From the NCBI GenBank assembly GCA_023213315.1, contig JAKCPI010009379.1, positions 1 through 64,000 of the forward strand: DNA of 64,000 bases, read 5' to 3'. Shown here one piece after another: positions 32,674-44,109 of the stretch; the stretch's first letter is position 1, and every line of letters starts with the position of its first letter. The stretch comes from Euborellia annulipes (lineage: Eukaryota; Arthropoda; Insecta; Dermaptera; Anisolabididae). The notes beneath the pieces are model-generated. The model had not been told where the DNA came from, ran no database searches, and worked only from the letters and a program-made list of their open reading frames with translations. The position numbers and the translations under genes are program-made.

Positions 32674-32931
32674 CAGGGGCGTATATAGAAATTTTTTTCG
32701 AGGGGGGCCCGAACTGAAAATTTTTTTGCGGAAAATTTTTTTTTAAGAAACTAAATTTTTTTTTCACACGAAATTTTTTGCGGAACATTTTTTCCTTTGC
32801 GGAACCAAAGTTTTCCTTCCTGCGGAAAATTTGTTGAGCTGATGTCTGTATATTCCTATATATGTATATGTGTTTGGGAAATTTCGGGGGGCCCGGGCCC
32901 CCTCGGCCCCCCCCCCTTATATACGCCCCTG
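32674..32931 (+). mobile_element. Small non-autonomous hAT-like element
   Basis: Ends CAGGGGCGTATATAGAA and TTATATACGCCCCTG, perfect 8-bp duplication CTTTTCTT (32666-32673 and 32932-32939). 258 bp. The interior is built from short TTTTTTGCGGAA-type units and G/C runs near both ends. The same family, in the opposite orientation, is at 42597-42841. Confidence 0.92.
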
Positions 32932-32939
32932 CTTTTCTT

Positions 32940-33780
32940 ATTTCAAATATGATTCAACCACCCATTCTACATTTAACTATATATATTTCCATTCATTCAA
33001 TGCATTATTTTCGAAATAATTTACATTTCTGCTTTAAAATTTTAATTACTTAATTACTTGTTTTTTTTTTTTTAGTTACTCTGATAGATTCTCATATATA
33101 CCTGAAGGAAGGCAAAATAAACTCCTGGGATTAAAAAAACAGATAAACTAAATTAATATTTATATTAATCTCTCTATATTAAAATAATATAGGCCTATAA
33201 AAATAATAATTATATGTTTTAACACATTATTTCATAAATCTTTATAAGGTAAATGTACATATAATAAATAAATACAAACATTATATCAGATATTTCTTGT
33301 TGTAATTTTATAAAAACCCATCCTTCCTTGTCTTTATTTATTTTTTAATAGCTATTAACAGACAGATTTTCCAAAAGATATTAAATAAGAACAAAAATAG
33401 ATAAATTAGAAATTTTTACCATAACCTAACAAAATTGTTCTACCGTTAAATCACATGAAATTAAACTTAGAATGATGAAGGAATAGAGGATGTCAGCCAA
33501 AAAATCTATTATCAACATCTTTGAAATTAAACTTGTTTATGGATAAATAAGCACCTATATAAATCTAATGATCCTATTTTATATTAATATTTAATCAAAT
33601 AGCTAAAAAAATTAAAATTTATGAGCTAATTAGCCTGATTTAAAAGCGTTTCAATGTAAATCCTATGGGCGGAATAGCAAAGTTTGTCCTTCAACTTCTA
33701 TTTTTATGTTGGGGTAGGTAAGTTATCAAAATGACCTATTATTAAATTAAGATTAAAAAAGCGATTTTAATACCCTTAAA
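32940..33780. other. No feature seen
   Basis: AT-rich intronic sequence without transposon ends, repeats or open frames I can support. Confidence 0.5.
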
Positions 33781-33989
33781 TGAATAATTTTATGAAAATT
33801 TTCAGTTAAACGCCTACGATCCGAAAAAAGTTTCACTTGCATCGTGGTTTCATAAAACCACACAATGTTTTTTTAATTTAAAAGATTTTATTTTTAAAAA
33901 GTAAAAATGTATCATTTTTAAAAATAAATGAAATAAAAGAAGACATATTGCCCCCTGTTTTGGCCAAAATGCACTTTTTCTATTTTCCG

Positions 33990-34748
33990 CCGATCGACGC
34001 GCCATCATTTGATTTTCATGCGTTTTGTCGCATCTTTTACTTTTTCTTTGTCTATGCCGCGAATAAGGAAGCCATTCTCTTTCTCTTTCGACTTCCGGCG
34101 TATCGCCTCGCATCTCCGACTTAGGAGAATTATTTATTTTATTTTGGAGTTATCTTCATCTGGATTTGGTCCAGCACTGAAGATCATTCGTATCTAAGGA
34201 GATACAATTTATTTTTAATTAAAGAAAACCCTAAAGAGGGTAAGTTTGTTCTATTTATATTTCCTAATTCATTGTGAATTAAATTAATTATTTTCCCCTT
34301 TTTTCAGGTTTTTTTTTGTATTCAATTTTCTTAAATATAATTTTTTTATTCCGTTTTCAATACGGTTTTGATTCGCCTGTTTCCCTTCATTCGTTGGGAA
34401 CAGTATATTTGAATATCCAGAGTTGGGAGATTTTTACGTTTCCAACCTCATTGGGAAACGTCTCCGGTTTTATTTATTTTTTGGTCCTGCTTTCCAACGG
34501 AAGCCATCGGAGCTTCAGGAAGCATTGGACCGCCGACTGTGAGCAACAACGGCCTCAAGCTAAGTTCCTCCAAAACGAGATAACTTATTTTCATTCCTTG
34601 ACATTATTATAAATTTTTTAATCTAATTCATTTATCTTATATTCAGTGCTCTGCAATTGATTCCTTCTCACACCAATAATCTTTACTGTATAAACCATTT
34701 AATATATACTGTATATTCATTCAACCTGTATATTTTGATTTGAAAAAT
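33990..34748 (+). repeat. Probable BEL/Pao-like LTR remnant
   Basis: A GC-richer stretch that ends exactly where TGGTGACCCCA begins at 34749. The same TGGTGACCCC site follows the LTR at 40217-41387. The upstream limit is uncertain and no partner LTR was found, so this is a solo or truncated LTR at best. Confidence 0.4.
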
Positions 34749-34759
34749 TGGTGACCCCA
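34749..34759 (+). promoter_or_regulatory. Retrotransposon primer-binding site (TGGTGACCCCA)
   Basis: TGGTGACCCC is the start of primer-binding sites in many BEL/Pao elements. Here it follows a putative LTR end and leads into about 160 bases before the hAT-like end at 34922. Confidence 0.5.
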
Positions 34760-35061
34760 CATTTATTATTATTTTTAAATTAAAATATTAGCTAAAATAT
34801 TACTGCCTTCTGATTTCTTTTCCCTTGGGGTGTATTTGGCTCATCCACCCCCCTCTGCCCCCTCCTATAGGATGCCAGGAGGCAGTGTACCCTTGCCCCC
34901 CCCCCAAGTTCCGGCGCCTATGGTACGAGTTTAGAAAAAAAAAGTGATGTTTGTGATCAAGTTGACAACCTTGTTGAATATCTGTGAGATAACAGGTTCA
35001 ACTTGATTATCAACCAAGTTGATCGTGTAGGGGGCGCTTAAGAAATTTATATATATATATA

Positions 35062-36873
35062 TTAGGGTGTCCCTTATTTTTCAAAGTATTTATTTTGGAA
35101 CGCATAGGGCCTAGTTTTTTTTCATTTGCCCCTAAAATAGTCACAAATAAAATTTTAGCATATTTGGGGCACTGCAACCCGTGCCGACTAGCTCCGAAAC
35201 ATGGCCATACAAGCTGTGCGGATAGAGTTGCGCGCCCTCGCTCTATTTGTCAGTTGTACTCTGTTTGTTTGGTAATTCAGCAATTTTTTATTAAACTTAA
35301 GGTAATATTTCCAAATGTTTGGGAGGCTTATTGGCACTCCTTCTTCAGTGGATTTATAATATAACGAAAAAGAGAGTCATTCGTGAGAAGAGAGTGGAGA
35401 GTTAAAAAGAATGTTTCAAAAATAATTTTTTATATGCCTCATGATGTCTTGCTGTCGTCGACGAAATATCGCTTTTAATGAAATATAGAAAAAAACTAGT
35501 AACGGTAGGGTTGCCTTCGGCAAACCAACCTCCGCTAGGCCCTGACGGGCGGCGTCTCGAGATATGACTAATAGAGTGGAGCGAAATTTTTTTTTTTTTT
35601 TTTCGAATTTCAAAACGGGCTACCCTGGAAAAGTTGTTCCATAATGTGACTATTTACCCCCTATTTTTATTTCTTAATACGAGCATACCTTGCTGTGAGC
35701 CAAGAGGCTCAAAGTTTAAAAAAAAATAATTATGATCTTCCAATATTAAATATAAATATTAGTGCCAAAATACTTAATTAGTGTTGATTTATAATTAATA
35801 AATAACCTGGAACCAATAACCGAGTGTTTTATTTTCATATTTTAATTTTCAAAATATTTCAACTATAGCCTACGGTAGAAACTTTATCCAAAATACAGGT
35901 TTAGGATCCGAATTTCAAAAAACCCTGAAAACCTTTTCGAGATATTTATTTAAAGAAACTTTTAGCGAAGAGAGCTAATTGATATCTCATCTCGTTTAAA
36001 CGTAATTAAAGAAAGGCAAAAATTTAATTAAAAAATGCATTTTTTTCTAAAATGGCGATTTTGGGCCCTTAAGGTCCGAATTTCAAAAAACCCCTAAAGG
36101 CCTTTTGAGGTGTTCATTTAAGGAAGAATGTACCGAAGGAATTAATTTGATATCTTATCTCGTTTAAACGTAATTAAAGAAAGGCAAAAATTTAATTAAA
36201 AAATCCATTTTTTTCCAAAATGGCGATTTTGGGACCTTAAGGTCCGAATTTCAAAAAACCCCTAGAAGGCTTTCGAAGTATTCATTTAAGGAAGAATGTA
36301 CCGAAGGAATTAATTTGATATCTTATTTCGTTTAAACGTAATTAAAGAAAGGCAAAAATTTAATTAAAAAATGCATTTTTTTCTAAAATGGCGATTTTGG
36401 GCCCTTAAGGTCCGAATTTCAAAAAACCCCTAAAGGCCTTTTGAGGTGTTCATTTAAGGAAGAATGTACCGAAGGAATTAATTTGATATCTTATCTCGTT
36501 TAAACGTAATTAAAGAAAGGCAAAAATTTAATTAAAAAATGCATTTTTTTCCAAAATGGCGATTTTGGGACCTTAAGGTCCGAATTTCAAAAAACCCCTA
36601 GAAGGCTTTCGAAGTATTCATTTAAGGAAGAATTTATTTTTACTTAATTGTCTACCTAATACTTACTTAATTGCGATAATCTAGGTATATATCAAGAGAT
36701 ATTCAAAAACGACTATTTTCAAAAACTTTGCGGGCAGGTCGGCACGGGTTAACGTCAACGTAGGTGAATAAAATTTCATATATAAGTAAAGCTTAGTAGG
36801 ATGAAAAAAATTAGAGGGTATGCGTTCCGGTATTTCAAAAAATTTTTTTTTGCCCATATAAGGGACACCCTAA
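35062..36873 (+). mobile_element. Inverted-repeat DNA element carrying a 168-bp tandem array
   Basis: Ends TTAGGGTGTCCCTTAT and ATAAGGGACACCCTAA, set in TA repeats so the target duplication is ambiguous. Inner parts of the ends also match imperfectly (GGAACGCATA, AACCCGTGCCGAC), giving terminal repeats of roughly 130 bp. No transposase. A different element with a similar terminus (TTAGGGTGGTCCTTAT) begins at 2693, 12364 (inverse) and 24106. Confidence 0.7.
35903..36630 (+). repeat. 168-bp tandem repeat, about 4.3 units
   Basis: Units begin with GGTCCGAATTTCAAAAAACC at about 36073, 36241, 36409 and 36577, with a more divergent first unit at 35905. Units 2 and 4 share AAAGGCCTTTTGAGG; units 3 and 5 share AGAAGGCTTTCGAAG. 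The array is therefore a recently doubled 336-bp dimer. Confidence 0.9.
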
Positions 36874-37499
36874 TATATATCCTCAATCTGCCTACTCCCC
36901 AAGTCTGTGTATTGGTGCAGCGGCGTAACCAGCCTTTGAGGGCGGGGGGGGCGAAGCTCAACTAGGGCGCCGATTTTCCAGGGGGCTCCGCCCCTGGACC
37001 CCCGTGCTCGCCTTCGGCGAGCAATTGCCCGCCTTCGGCGGGCAAATTTCTTGCATCCTGTAATTTCCTCAGCGAATTTGGGAAACAAATGAATTTGTTT
37101 ATATTTACATGTTTTTTAATGACACCTGTATGATTTTGTTTTGATTTTTCTTTGCTTTTACGAAAAATGTCGTTTTCTTCTGTGATTATTTCAAAAACTA
37201 TTCAGTTTTCGGAAAAATATCGAAGGATAAAAAAATTTTTAAAATTGTGTATTTTCTCATAATATAACAAAGAAATTGAAAATTTCGAAATTTCTGAAAA
37301 ATCATATTAGGTAAAGTAGTACTTCCAAGTGACGTATTTACTCCAAAAGTTGATAGAAATCTACAATTTTAGTGTAAGGAGCATATACCAAATTTCATCT
37401 ATCTAGCTGCTTTGGTGTTTAAGCAATCTCATGTTCACACACACACCCAGACGTAATTCCAAAAGAACATACGAGAAAGTCTCGGGGAAGACATTCCCC

Positions 37500-37950
37500 A
37501 TATTTTTTTTTTAACACACTTTTTTCTCATTCACACTCACACACACGTGCACACAGTCTTTTCGGCAACTTAGGCCATATAAGACTTTGACTTTGACATT
37601 TGGTATCCAAATGGCTTAAATAAAATCATCGGACTGCCTGGGATCCGAACCCCCGATTAGAGCCCTGCACGGGTACGGGTTGGCCCGTAGGCCCATTACC
37701 CATGAAAAAATTACGGGCGGGTACGGGCGGGTAGCAGACATTCGTTTATTCATTCACTAAATCTCGGGCGGGCCTGAAGAATGGTAAAAGCCCTTTCATT
37801 TTGAGAAAATCGAATAAAACTGAAAAACTACACCAGTAAAATACTAGTACTTTTTGGCCGATTTTGATTAAAAGCTTATTTTCACGGTCCCGGGGGTGTT
37901 TAACTTAAATATAACATTTCAGTCTCATAGCTCAATTCCTTCATGCTTAA
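37500..37950 (+). repeat. Mosaic of dispersed repeat fragments
   Basis: In order: T-run and CA-rich block, truncated tRNA-derived SINE (37590-37640), a GCCCTGCACGGGTACGGG terminus-like GC block (37662-37780), then a copy of the ACTAGTACTTTTTGGCCGAT dispersed repeat (37800-37950). Confidence 0.55.
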
Positions 37951-38078
37951 AAAAATTTTGAATTTCAAAAAATTAAATAGTAAGGCTTATACGAATCCTG
38001 AGTAAATCTCCACAGCCATTAAACATCAAATTAAGGCTTATATACTGCAAAATAAAAAAATTTTAATTATAAATCCTC

Positions 38079-38826
38079 TGTTGCAGCCAAAATCAATAAT
38101 AATTTTAAACATTTCAAATTTGAAGCCAATTGCAAAGTGTAAGGCAAGTCCCTAACAGATGGCGTATACTGTCCATAAAAATTGCGAGTTTTATGGCCTC
38201 AGCCCAGGACAAAGGAGTCTCGAACGAGGCCCTTCGCCCTGTCAGCAGTCAGTCAGTTGGAGTCCAGCCTCTGTCTTTGTAACTACTTGAGAAGACACCG
38301 ACTCTCTCTCTCTCTCTCTCTCTCTTTTTGTTTGCCCATTTGGCAAACAATTGGCTGGTTTCGAGTGTACACGAAACTAGAGGGTTCATTTGGACTCCTT
38401 GTTAATTGGCGATTAATTTGCTAATTTAAATCTCTATTGTTTATAACTTTAATATATAAACAATAGAACATCGACTAAGTAGTCACTATTAATTAATCGG
38501 AGAGAGAGAAATAAAATTATAATTTATATTATAATTTTGATCTGTTTGATCAACCAACATTCGCCACCTGGCAATCATATGAACTCTTTGTTCAACTCTG
38601 TTGCTGACTGGAGAAAGCCAATTTCTTCCTTTCCTTGGGAGACATCAGGCCGCCATTTTCCTTTGTCTCGGGGACATTCGGCCGCACGCTGTTCAACATT
38701 TCGACATCCTTTGTTTGATAAGTGACATTTGTTTTTATCCATCTTTTTCTTTATCTTAATACTGATTTTTGGATTCTGAACATTCATTTTTAATAATTTA
38801 GTCAAATAATTTAGTAAAATAAGCGT
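38079..38826 (+). repeat. BEL/Pao LTR, left copy (truncated)
   Basis: Begins TGTTGCAGCC and is about 99% identical to 40217-40973, differing in (CT)n length and a few bases. It stops at AATAAGCGT where the right copy continues another 0.4 kb, so the LTR 3' part, primer site, gag and most of pol were removed in one deletion. Confidence 0.85.
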
Positions 38827-39179
38827 ACAGTATGACTTCTTCGTTTAGAACTGTTATCAGCAGATCTAGTAGCCAAAACAATAGATTTTTTCCTTCCTTC
38901 TTTAGATTTTTCCATAGAGAAAATTCACCGTTTCACAGACTCCACAATTATCTTGACGTGGACTCTATCAGAACCGTATAATTCCAAAACATTTGTTGCC
39001 AATAGGCATGTGTTCCTTCAATGATTCGGAATGCCTACTGGCACCACGTGTCTCGTAGCTCTTCTGTAAAAGAACTACTCAATTCTCAATGGTTCTCTGG
39101 ACCTACCTCTAACTTTACTCAACCACTCTCAGCTTTTGTCACTGAACCTAAACATAAACTCCCAAAAGTTCCCCATCTT

Positions 39180-40156
39180 ATTACCTAGAGAGGCACACAC
39201 AACTCGTATTTTGGTCAGGGAAACACACGAGAAATTACTCCACTCCCACAATTACAGGCAGTTGTAGGCCAAAATTACTGGGTTATTCATGGGAGAAAAC
39301 TATTCCGCTCTGTCGTATTTAAGTGCATCTTCTGTGCAAAACAAAATTCAAGGGAATGACCCAACTCATGGCAAATCTCCCTTCCACTAAAATTAAAGCT
39401 CCCCGACCTTTTCTAGTTTCGGGAGTAGATTTTTTCGGTCCCTTCTAGACTTATTACAAACGAACTAGAGGAGCTCAACCACAAAAAGCTTATGTAACAT
39501 TATTTGTTTGCTCCTCAAGCTGTTCATATCGAATTAATTTCTGACATGACAGCGATAACTTTCTATTAGCTCTACAGAAGTTTGTCTATCCCCTCCCTAT
39601 GCTCCCTCCTTCGGTGGTTTATGGGAAGCAGCTGTCAAATCTGCGAAATACCACTTAAAAAGAATAGTAGGTAATTCGTACCTCACTTTTGAGGAACTGA
39701 CGACTCTACTCACCCGGATAGAAGCTATCTTAAACTCTCGCCCGCTTACTCCAATTCCAGATGACCCTCAGTCCTATGATATTCTGACCCCAAGCCATTT
39801 TCTCATTCAAGACTTTAATTTCTATACCTAATGACTCACAACCCGACCGAATGACTAATCGTCAACGCTGGCACCATATATCCATGCTTAGCAAACACTT
39901 TTGGGATCGTTGGCATAGAGAATATCTAAATACCCTTCAACGTATACCCAAGTGGCTCTCCACTTCTAGGGCTCCCAAAATAGGTCAAGTGGTTCTTGTC
40001 AAAGCGAAAAATACTATTCCGCAACGATGGATAACAGCTAGAATAACAGATAGCTTCCCAGGTGACGATGGGCATTCTCGAGTTTTCAAACTCAGAACTC
40101 CAACCGAGACAATAGTTCGATCTCTGAGTAAGATATCCCCACTACCAATCGAATAG
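39180..40156 (+). pseudogene. BEL/Pao pol remnant: integrase and C-terminal domain
   Basis: Frames with stops encode SGVDFFGPF and AYVTLFVCSS, the catalytic core start of BEL/Pao integrase, then [10 protein letters not shown] clean 101-residue frame (39851-40156) holds WHHISMLSKHFWDRWHREYL, VVLVKAKN and VRSLSKISPLPIE, the hallmark C-terminus of BEL/Pao Pol. Several stops and shifts upstream make it non-functional. Confidence 0.85.
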
Positions 40157-40216
40157 TTGATAAACATAACCGGATACCTCATTGGGTAGAACTCAGCGTT
40201 CTACCGGGCCCCGGGA

Positions 40217-40434
40217 TGTTGCAGCCAAAATCAATAATAATTTTAAACATTTCAAATTTGAAGCCAATTGCAAAGTGTAAGGCAAGTCCCTAACAGATGG
40301 CGTATACTGTCCATAAAAATTGCGAGTTTTATGGCCTTAGCCCAGGACAAAGGAGTCTCGAACGAGGCCCTTCGCCCTGTCAGCAGTCAGTCAGTTGGAG
40401 TCCAGCCTCTGTCTTTGTAACTACTTGAGAAGAC

Positions 40435-40474
<40 letters not shown>

Positions 40475-41387
40475 GTTTGCCCATTTGGCAAACATTTTGG
40501 CTGGTTTCGAGTGTACACGAAACTAGAGGGTTCATTTGGACTCCTTGTTAATTGGCGATTAATTTGCTAATTTAAATCTCTATTGTTTATAACTTTAATA
40601 TATAAACAATAGAACATCGACTAAGTAGTCACTATTAATTAATCGGAGAGAGAGAAATAAAATTATAATTTATATTATAATTTTGATCTGTTTGATCAAC
40701 CAACATTCGCCACCTGGCAATCATATGAACTCTTTGTTCAACTCTGTTGCTGACTGGAGAAAGCCAATTTCTTCCTTTCCTTGGGAGACATCAGGCCGCC
40801 ATTTTCCTTTGTCTCGGGGACATTCGGCCGCACGCTGTTCAACATTTCGACATCCTTTGTTTGATAAGTGACATTTGTTTTTTATCCATCTTTTTCTTTA
40901 TCTTAATACTGATTTTTGGATTCTGAACATTCATTTTTAATAATTTAGTCAAATAATTTAGTAAAATAAGCGTCATTGATTGACCCTTATTTCACTAATG
41001 ATAATTAATGACCTATTTGTCATTATGTTTATTTTTCTTTATATTTTGTCTTAAAATTTAATTTGGTTCCAATATTCTCTTTATATAATTTAATAATTTG
41101 AATAATCTAATTTAATTAATTTGAATAATTTAATTTAATTTAATTTTGGAATTCCAAATAATCTATTTTCACTTTTACTTTTTGTTTATAATATTTTATT
41201 ATTTTATTTTTGCATGTGCTCTATTATTTTGTTTCATTTTCATATTTTTACACCTAAGTTTCCCTATTTATTTGTACTTTAGTTGTGTTGGAAAGTGCTA
41301 TTTGGAGAGACACCCCCCTTTGTGTGCCCCATAATGACACCCCAATAAATCGTTGTTATTTTTATTTTGTTAAAACTTTGTTTTAAT
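40217..41387 (+). repeat. BEL/Pao LTR, right copy
   Basis: TGTTGCAGCC start; first 757 bases match the left copy. It continues to a polyadenylation signal AATAAA at about 41344 and ends before TGGTGACCCCG. Because a primer-binding site follows, this LTR acts as a 5' LTR of a further, truncated element. Confidence 0.75.
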
Positions 41388-41398
41388 TGGTGACCCCG
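41388..41398 (+). promoter_or_regulatory. Primer-binding site after the right BEL/Pao LTR
   Basis: TGGTGACCCCG, as at 34749. A leader with a T-tract and CAG (possible splice acceptor near 41420) follows. Its presence 3' of the right LTR implies a tandem LTR-internal-LTR-internal arrangement or recombination. Confidence 0.6.
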
Positions 41399-41949
41399 TT
41401 TTTAATTTTATATTTTTTCAGACATTTGTTTATTATTTATTATAGTTTTTATTTAATTCCTCAAGAAGGTGGGGACTTATTTATTAGATACAAATAGGTC
41501 TCAGCTTCACTATATAGATCGTTGTGACGGATACCTTACTTGCCGTAGGCAGTATAAACTTCCACCCAGTGGATGCAAAATTCCCATTGGCCACAACATC
41601 CTCTATATACGTTATTTATTATTTTTGGAATTAAATCCATTTAAAATAGTAGAATTCAAGTTGTAATATAATTTTAAAAGAAAAGAATCAATTTTTAAAG
41701 ACAATCGATGAAAAGAATATGATAAAATCACATTCGGTGGGCTATATCTTAGAGGCCGTAGGGCGCCTATGTTGGTTTCGGGGGGCGCCAAGGGCTCGAT
41801 GCGCCTGGGGCGGGGGGGGGCTCGCGCCCCCTGGTTACGCCACTGTATTGGTGGTGTGTTTGGTGGATGCCTCAGAGGTCTGGGTTTGTCTCTGAGGAAT
41901 GGACAGTAGTTGGTTCTGTGTAATCGGGTTTGTGTTTGGTTCGGGTTGA

Positions 41950-42035
41950 CTTTGGGGCCTCAATCTGCCTACTCCCCAAGTCGGGGTGTTAGCTCTTGGT
42001 TCCCGGGGTCTCAACCTGCCTACTCCCCAGGCCGA
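41950..42035 (-). repeat. Short repeats encoding WGVGRLRP
   Basis: CTCAATCTGCCTACTCCCCA occurs at 41959 and, slightly changed, at 42010; it also occurs at 36882 just outside the other end of the hAT-like element. On the minus strand it reads WGVGRLRP in a Pro-rich open frame (41835-42308). The frame overlaps a LINE fragment and the hAT-like end, so I do not treat it as a gene. Confidence 0.5.
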
Positions 42036-42229
42036 GAGCAACTGACTGCGCTCCGGAGGTGCAGGTCCTTTTATACCTGTTGCCGGGCATGTGGGCGTGG
42101 CTTTGGGAGTCACGTGGCTGTCTCTGATTGGCTGGGCCTGGTCTGGGGGCGTGGCTTGGTTTGTTGAAATGGATTTGCTGTTGGATATGTTACGTTTGTT
42201 TATGAGCATTTGATTCAATAAGCCATAAC

Positions 42230-43500
42230 AAACAATGGCAAAAACTAAACAACATATGCGTAAACCCAAAACTAATAAGAATAATAAGAAACATATATAA
42301 AGATGCACATCTAAGAGCTGGAGTCAATGGCCAAACAACAGAATATATAAAAATATCCCAAGGAGTTCTATTGTACAAGGAGACACCCTGAGCCCGCTAC
42401 TGTTCTCTTTATTCTTGAGTGACATGATATCCTATTTTACTGAAAAGGGTGCAAAAGTTCTACCATTAAACCGGGAAAGAGACTTACTGATGTTAATGTT
42501 CGCAGATGACATAGTAATCATTTGTGAATCCTACATTGACGCGTATAGAAAATTAAACATTCTCAAAAGCTATGTCGAAGAGGGACGATTTAGAATCAGG
42601 GGCGTATAAGGGGGGTGAGGGCACCCCAAAATTTCCCAAACACATATACATATATAGGGATATACAGACATCAGCGCAACAAATTTTTCCGCAGGATGTA
42701 AATCTTTGGTTCCGCAAAAGAAAAAATGTTCCGCAAAAATTTCGTGTGAAAAAAAATTTAGTTTCTTAAAAAAAAAATTTTCCGCAGAAAAATTTTTGAG
42801 TTCAGACCCCCCCCCCCCCCCCGAAAAATATTTCCACCCTGTTTAGAATTAAACCCATCCAAAACAAAAATTGTGAATTTTCCAAGAAGACGAGGAAAAA
42901 ATTTTGAACCTTTTTAATGGCAAAACCAAAACATAGAGTACTGCCCAAGCTTCAAATATCTGGGGGTTTTTTTTTCGTCGTCGGGGAAATTCAGGCACGC
43001 TGTGGATAACTCAAGCTCCAAAGCAAATATGGCTCTCAGCAGAACGTTTGAAGAGTTAACGAGAGCAAAAAGTGGAAACTGGCAAGTTTCAAAAACTCAA
43101 AAACTCTTCGATTCAACAGTAGTGGCCACGCTTTTGTATTTATCTGAGATATAGGCCTTAAGATACTTGGAGAACCTTGAAAAAATAAACGTGGGATTTT
43201 TCAAAAGATATTTTAGATGGCAGAGAAATACTCCTAGCCATTTCGCAAGGGCCGAAACATCTAGAAACCACATACGTGTGGAAGTCATAAAAAGATCACT
43301 TAACTGGTGGAACAAGCTAATGAATATGCCAACAAACTTACTTTATGGCAGTGTAAAACGAATGCATCGTATTTTTCCCCTCTAAATCGTCTTTGTACCA
43401 GTATAGTCTATAATGATTTATTCCTTCAAGATCTTCCTGACATTTTCTGTTGCTCATTGGATGTTTATAAGAGGGGATTGAAGAGAGTTCTTTTCTCTTG
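42230..43500 (+). pseudogene. LINE reverse transcriptase remnant
   Basis: Encodes IRNIYKDAHLRAGVNGQTTE, QGDTLSPLLFSLFLSDM and LMFADDIVIICES (FADD catalytic site near 42505), then KSYVEEGRF. After the hAT-like insertion at 42597-42841 coding resumes with NLEKINVGFFKRYFRWQRNT. Frameshifts lie near 42390 and 43150. Clade not assigned. Confidence 0.75.
42597..42841 (-). mobile_element. Small non-autonomous hAT-like element inside a LINE
   Basis: Starts CAGGGGCGTATAAGG, ends CCACCCTG, perfect 8-bp duplication TTTAGAAT (42589-42596 and 42842-42849). Same TTTTGCGGAA-rich family as 32674-32931, opposite orientation. The LINE sequence reads through on both sides. Confidence 0.92.
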
Positions 43501-43747
43501 AGGTTTTAAAACATCTCAATAATTATATTCATAAAATTATATAAAATATTTACATCATATGATATTGTTTAATCTATGGCTTCAATATTATTATTTTTAA
43601 CTATTTTTTATTTTTTTGTTATTTTAAACTCTATGTATATTTTTTATTTTAATTTTTGTATGAGCAATGAGATTCAATTACGTTATATTTCTTAACTACT
43701 CTTATTATTAATTAAAATATATATTTGTAGTGCTATCCACTAATTGG

Positions 43748-43750
<3 letters not shown>

Positions 43751-43791
<41 letters not shown>

Positions 43792-43830
43792 GAATGGGTG
43801 CATAAGGTCCGAAGACCTATAATGACCAAT
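43751..43830 (+). repeat. Long T-run beside a Penelope-like RT snippet
   Basis: About 40 T followed by GGAATGGGTGCATAAGGTCC, the sequence coding LEWVHKVRRP in the Penelope-like RT. The same place carries a run of about 22 at 6820-6841 (other strand) and only 5 T at 8148-8152. Confidence 0.6.
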
Positions 43831-44109
43831 AGTCACATGCAGCCAGGAAGAAAAATAAAATCAAAAGGAGAAACATAAAGGGGAAACTCAACTGCGGGAA
43901 CTGAGAAGATGCCTGTTGAGGTTAGACTTGAAAGTCTGAAGATTGTAGGTTTTGGGGAAGATAGACGCAGGGAGCTTGTTCTAATCACGGGAGGTCATGG
44001 GGACAAAGGAAGAGTGAAATTGATTTGTTCTGTTATTCGTGATCTGAACAGCATAGGTTTACTCCTGTTGGATAGCCAATTTTTCTTGGAAATAAATAAA
44101 TAAATATTA

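Larger units (their letters stand above)
16736..34922 (+). mobile_element. hAT-like element expanded by nested insertions
   Basis: The left end is CAGGGGCGCTGGAACC with a G-run; the complement of the right end is CATAGGCGCCGGAACTT. Flanks are GTCCGAGT (16728-16735) and GTACGAGT (34923-34930), an 8-bp duplication with one mismatch. Everything between, including the third repeat copy, the Penelope-like pieces and the copia element, sits inside. No transposase was found. Confidence 0.65.
16416..35041 (+). mobile_element. Outer inverted-repeat element split by an 18-kb nested insertion
   Basis: The left end TTAAGCCCCCTACACGATCA and the right end, whose complement is TTAAGCGCCCCCTACACGAT, are terminal inverted repeats that stay similar into AACTTGGTNGA. 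Without the insertion at 16736-34922 the element would be about 430 bp. I could not fix a target duplication, so the superfamily is open. The alternative, two separate solo ends, is less likely because the inner hAT-like duplication pairs up. Confidence 0.6.
36918..41845 (+). mobile_element. hAT-like element enlarged by a BEL/Pao insertion
   Basis: Left end CAGCGGCGTAACCAG, right end CTGGTTACGCCACTG, perfect 8-bp duplication TATTGGTG (36910-36917 and 41846-41853). GC-rich subterminal blocks lie at both ends (36935-37045 and about 41740-41835). Most of the 4.9 kb is later insertion. No transposase found. Confidence 0.88.

Noticed and set aside
33850..34197. Overlapping small frames on both strands near 34000
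   Set aside because: Arg/Lys- or Phe-rich chance frames inside a probable LTR; no family signature.
34316..34612. 98-codon frame near the putative LTR end
   Set aside because: Hydrophobic low-complexity start and no recognised domain; lies inside LTR-like sequence ending at a primer site.
41835..42308. 157-codon Pro-rich minus-strand frame
   Set aside because: Built from short repeats (WGVGRLRP) and crosses an hAT-like end and LINE sequence; not a plausible single gene.
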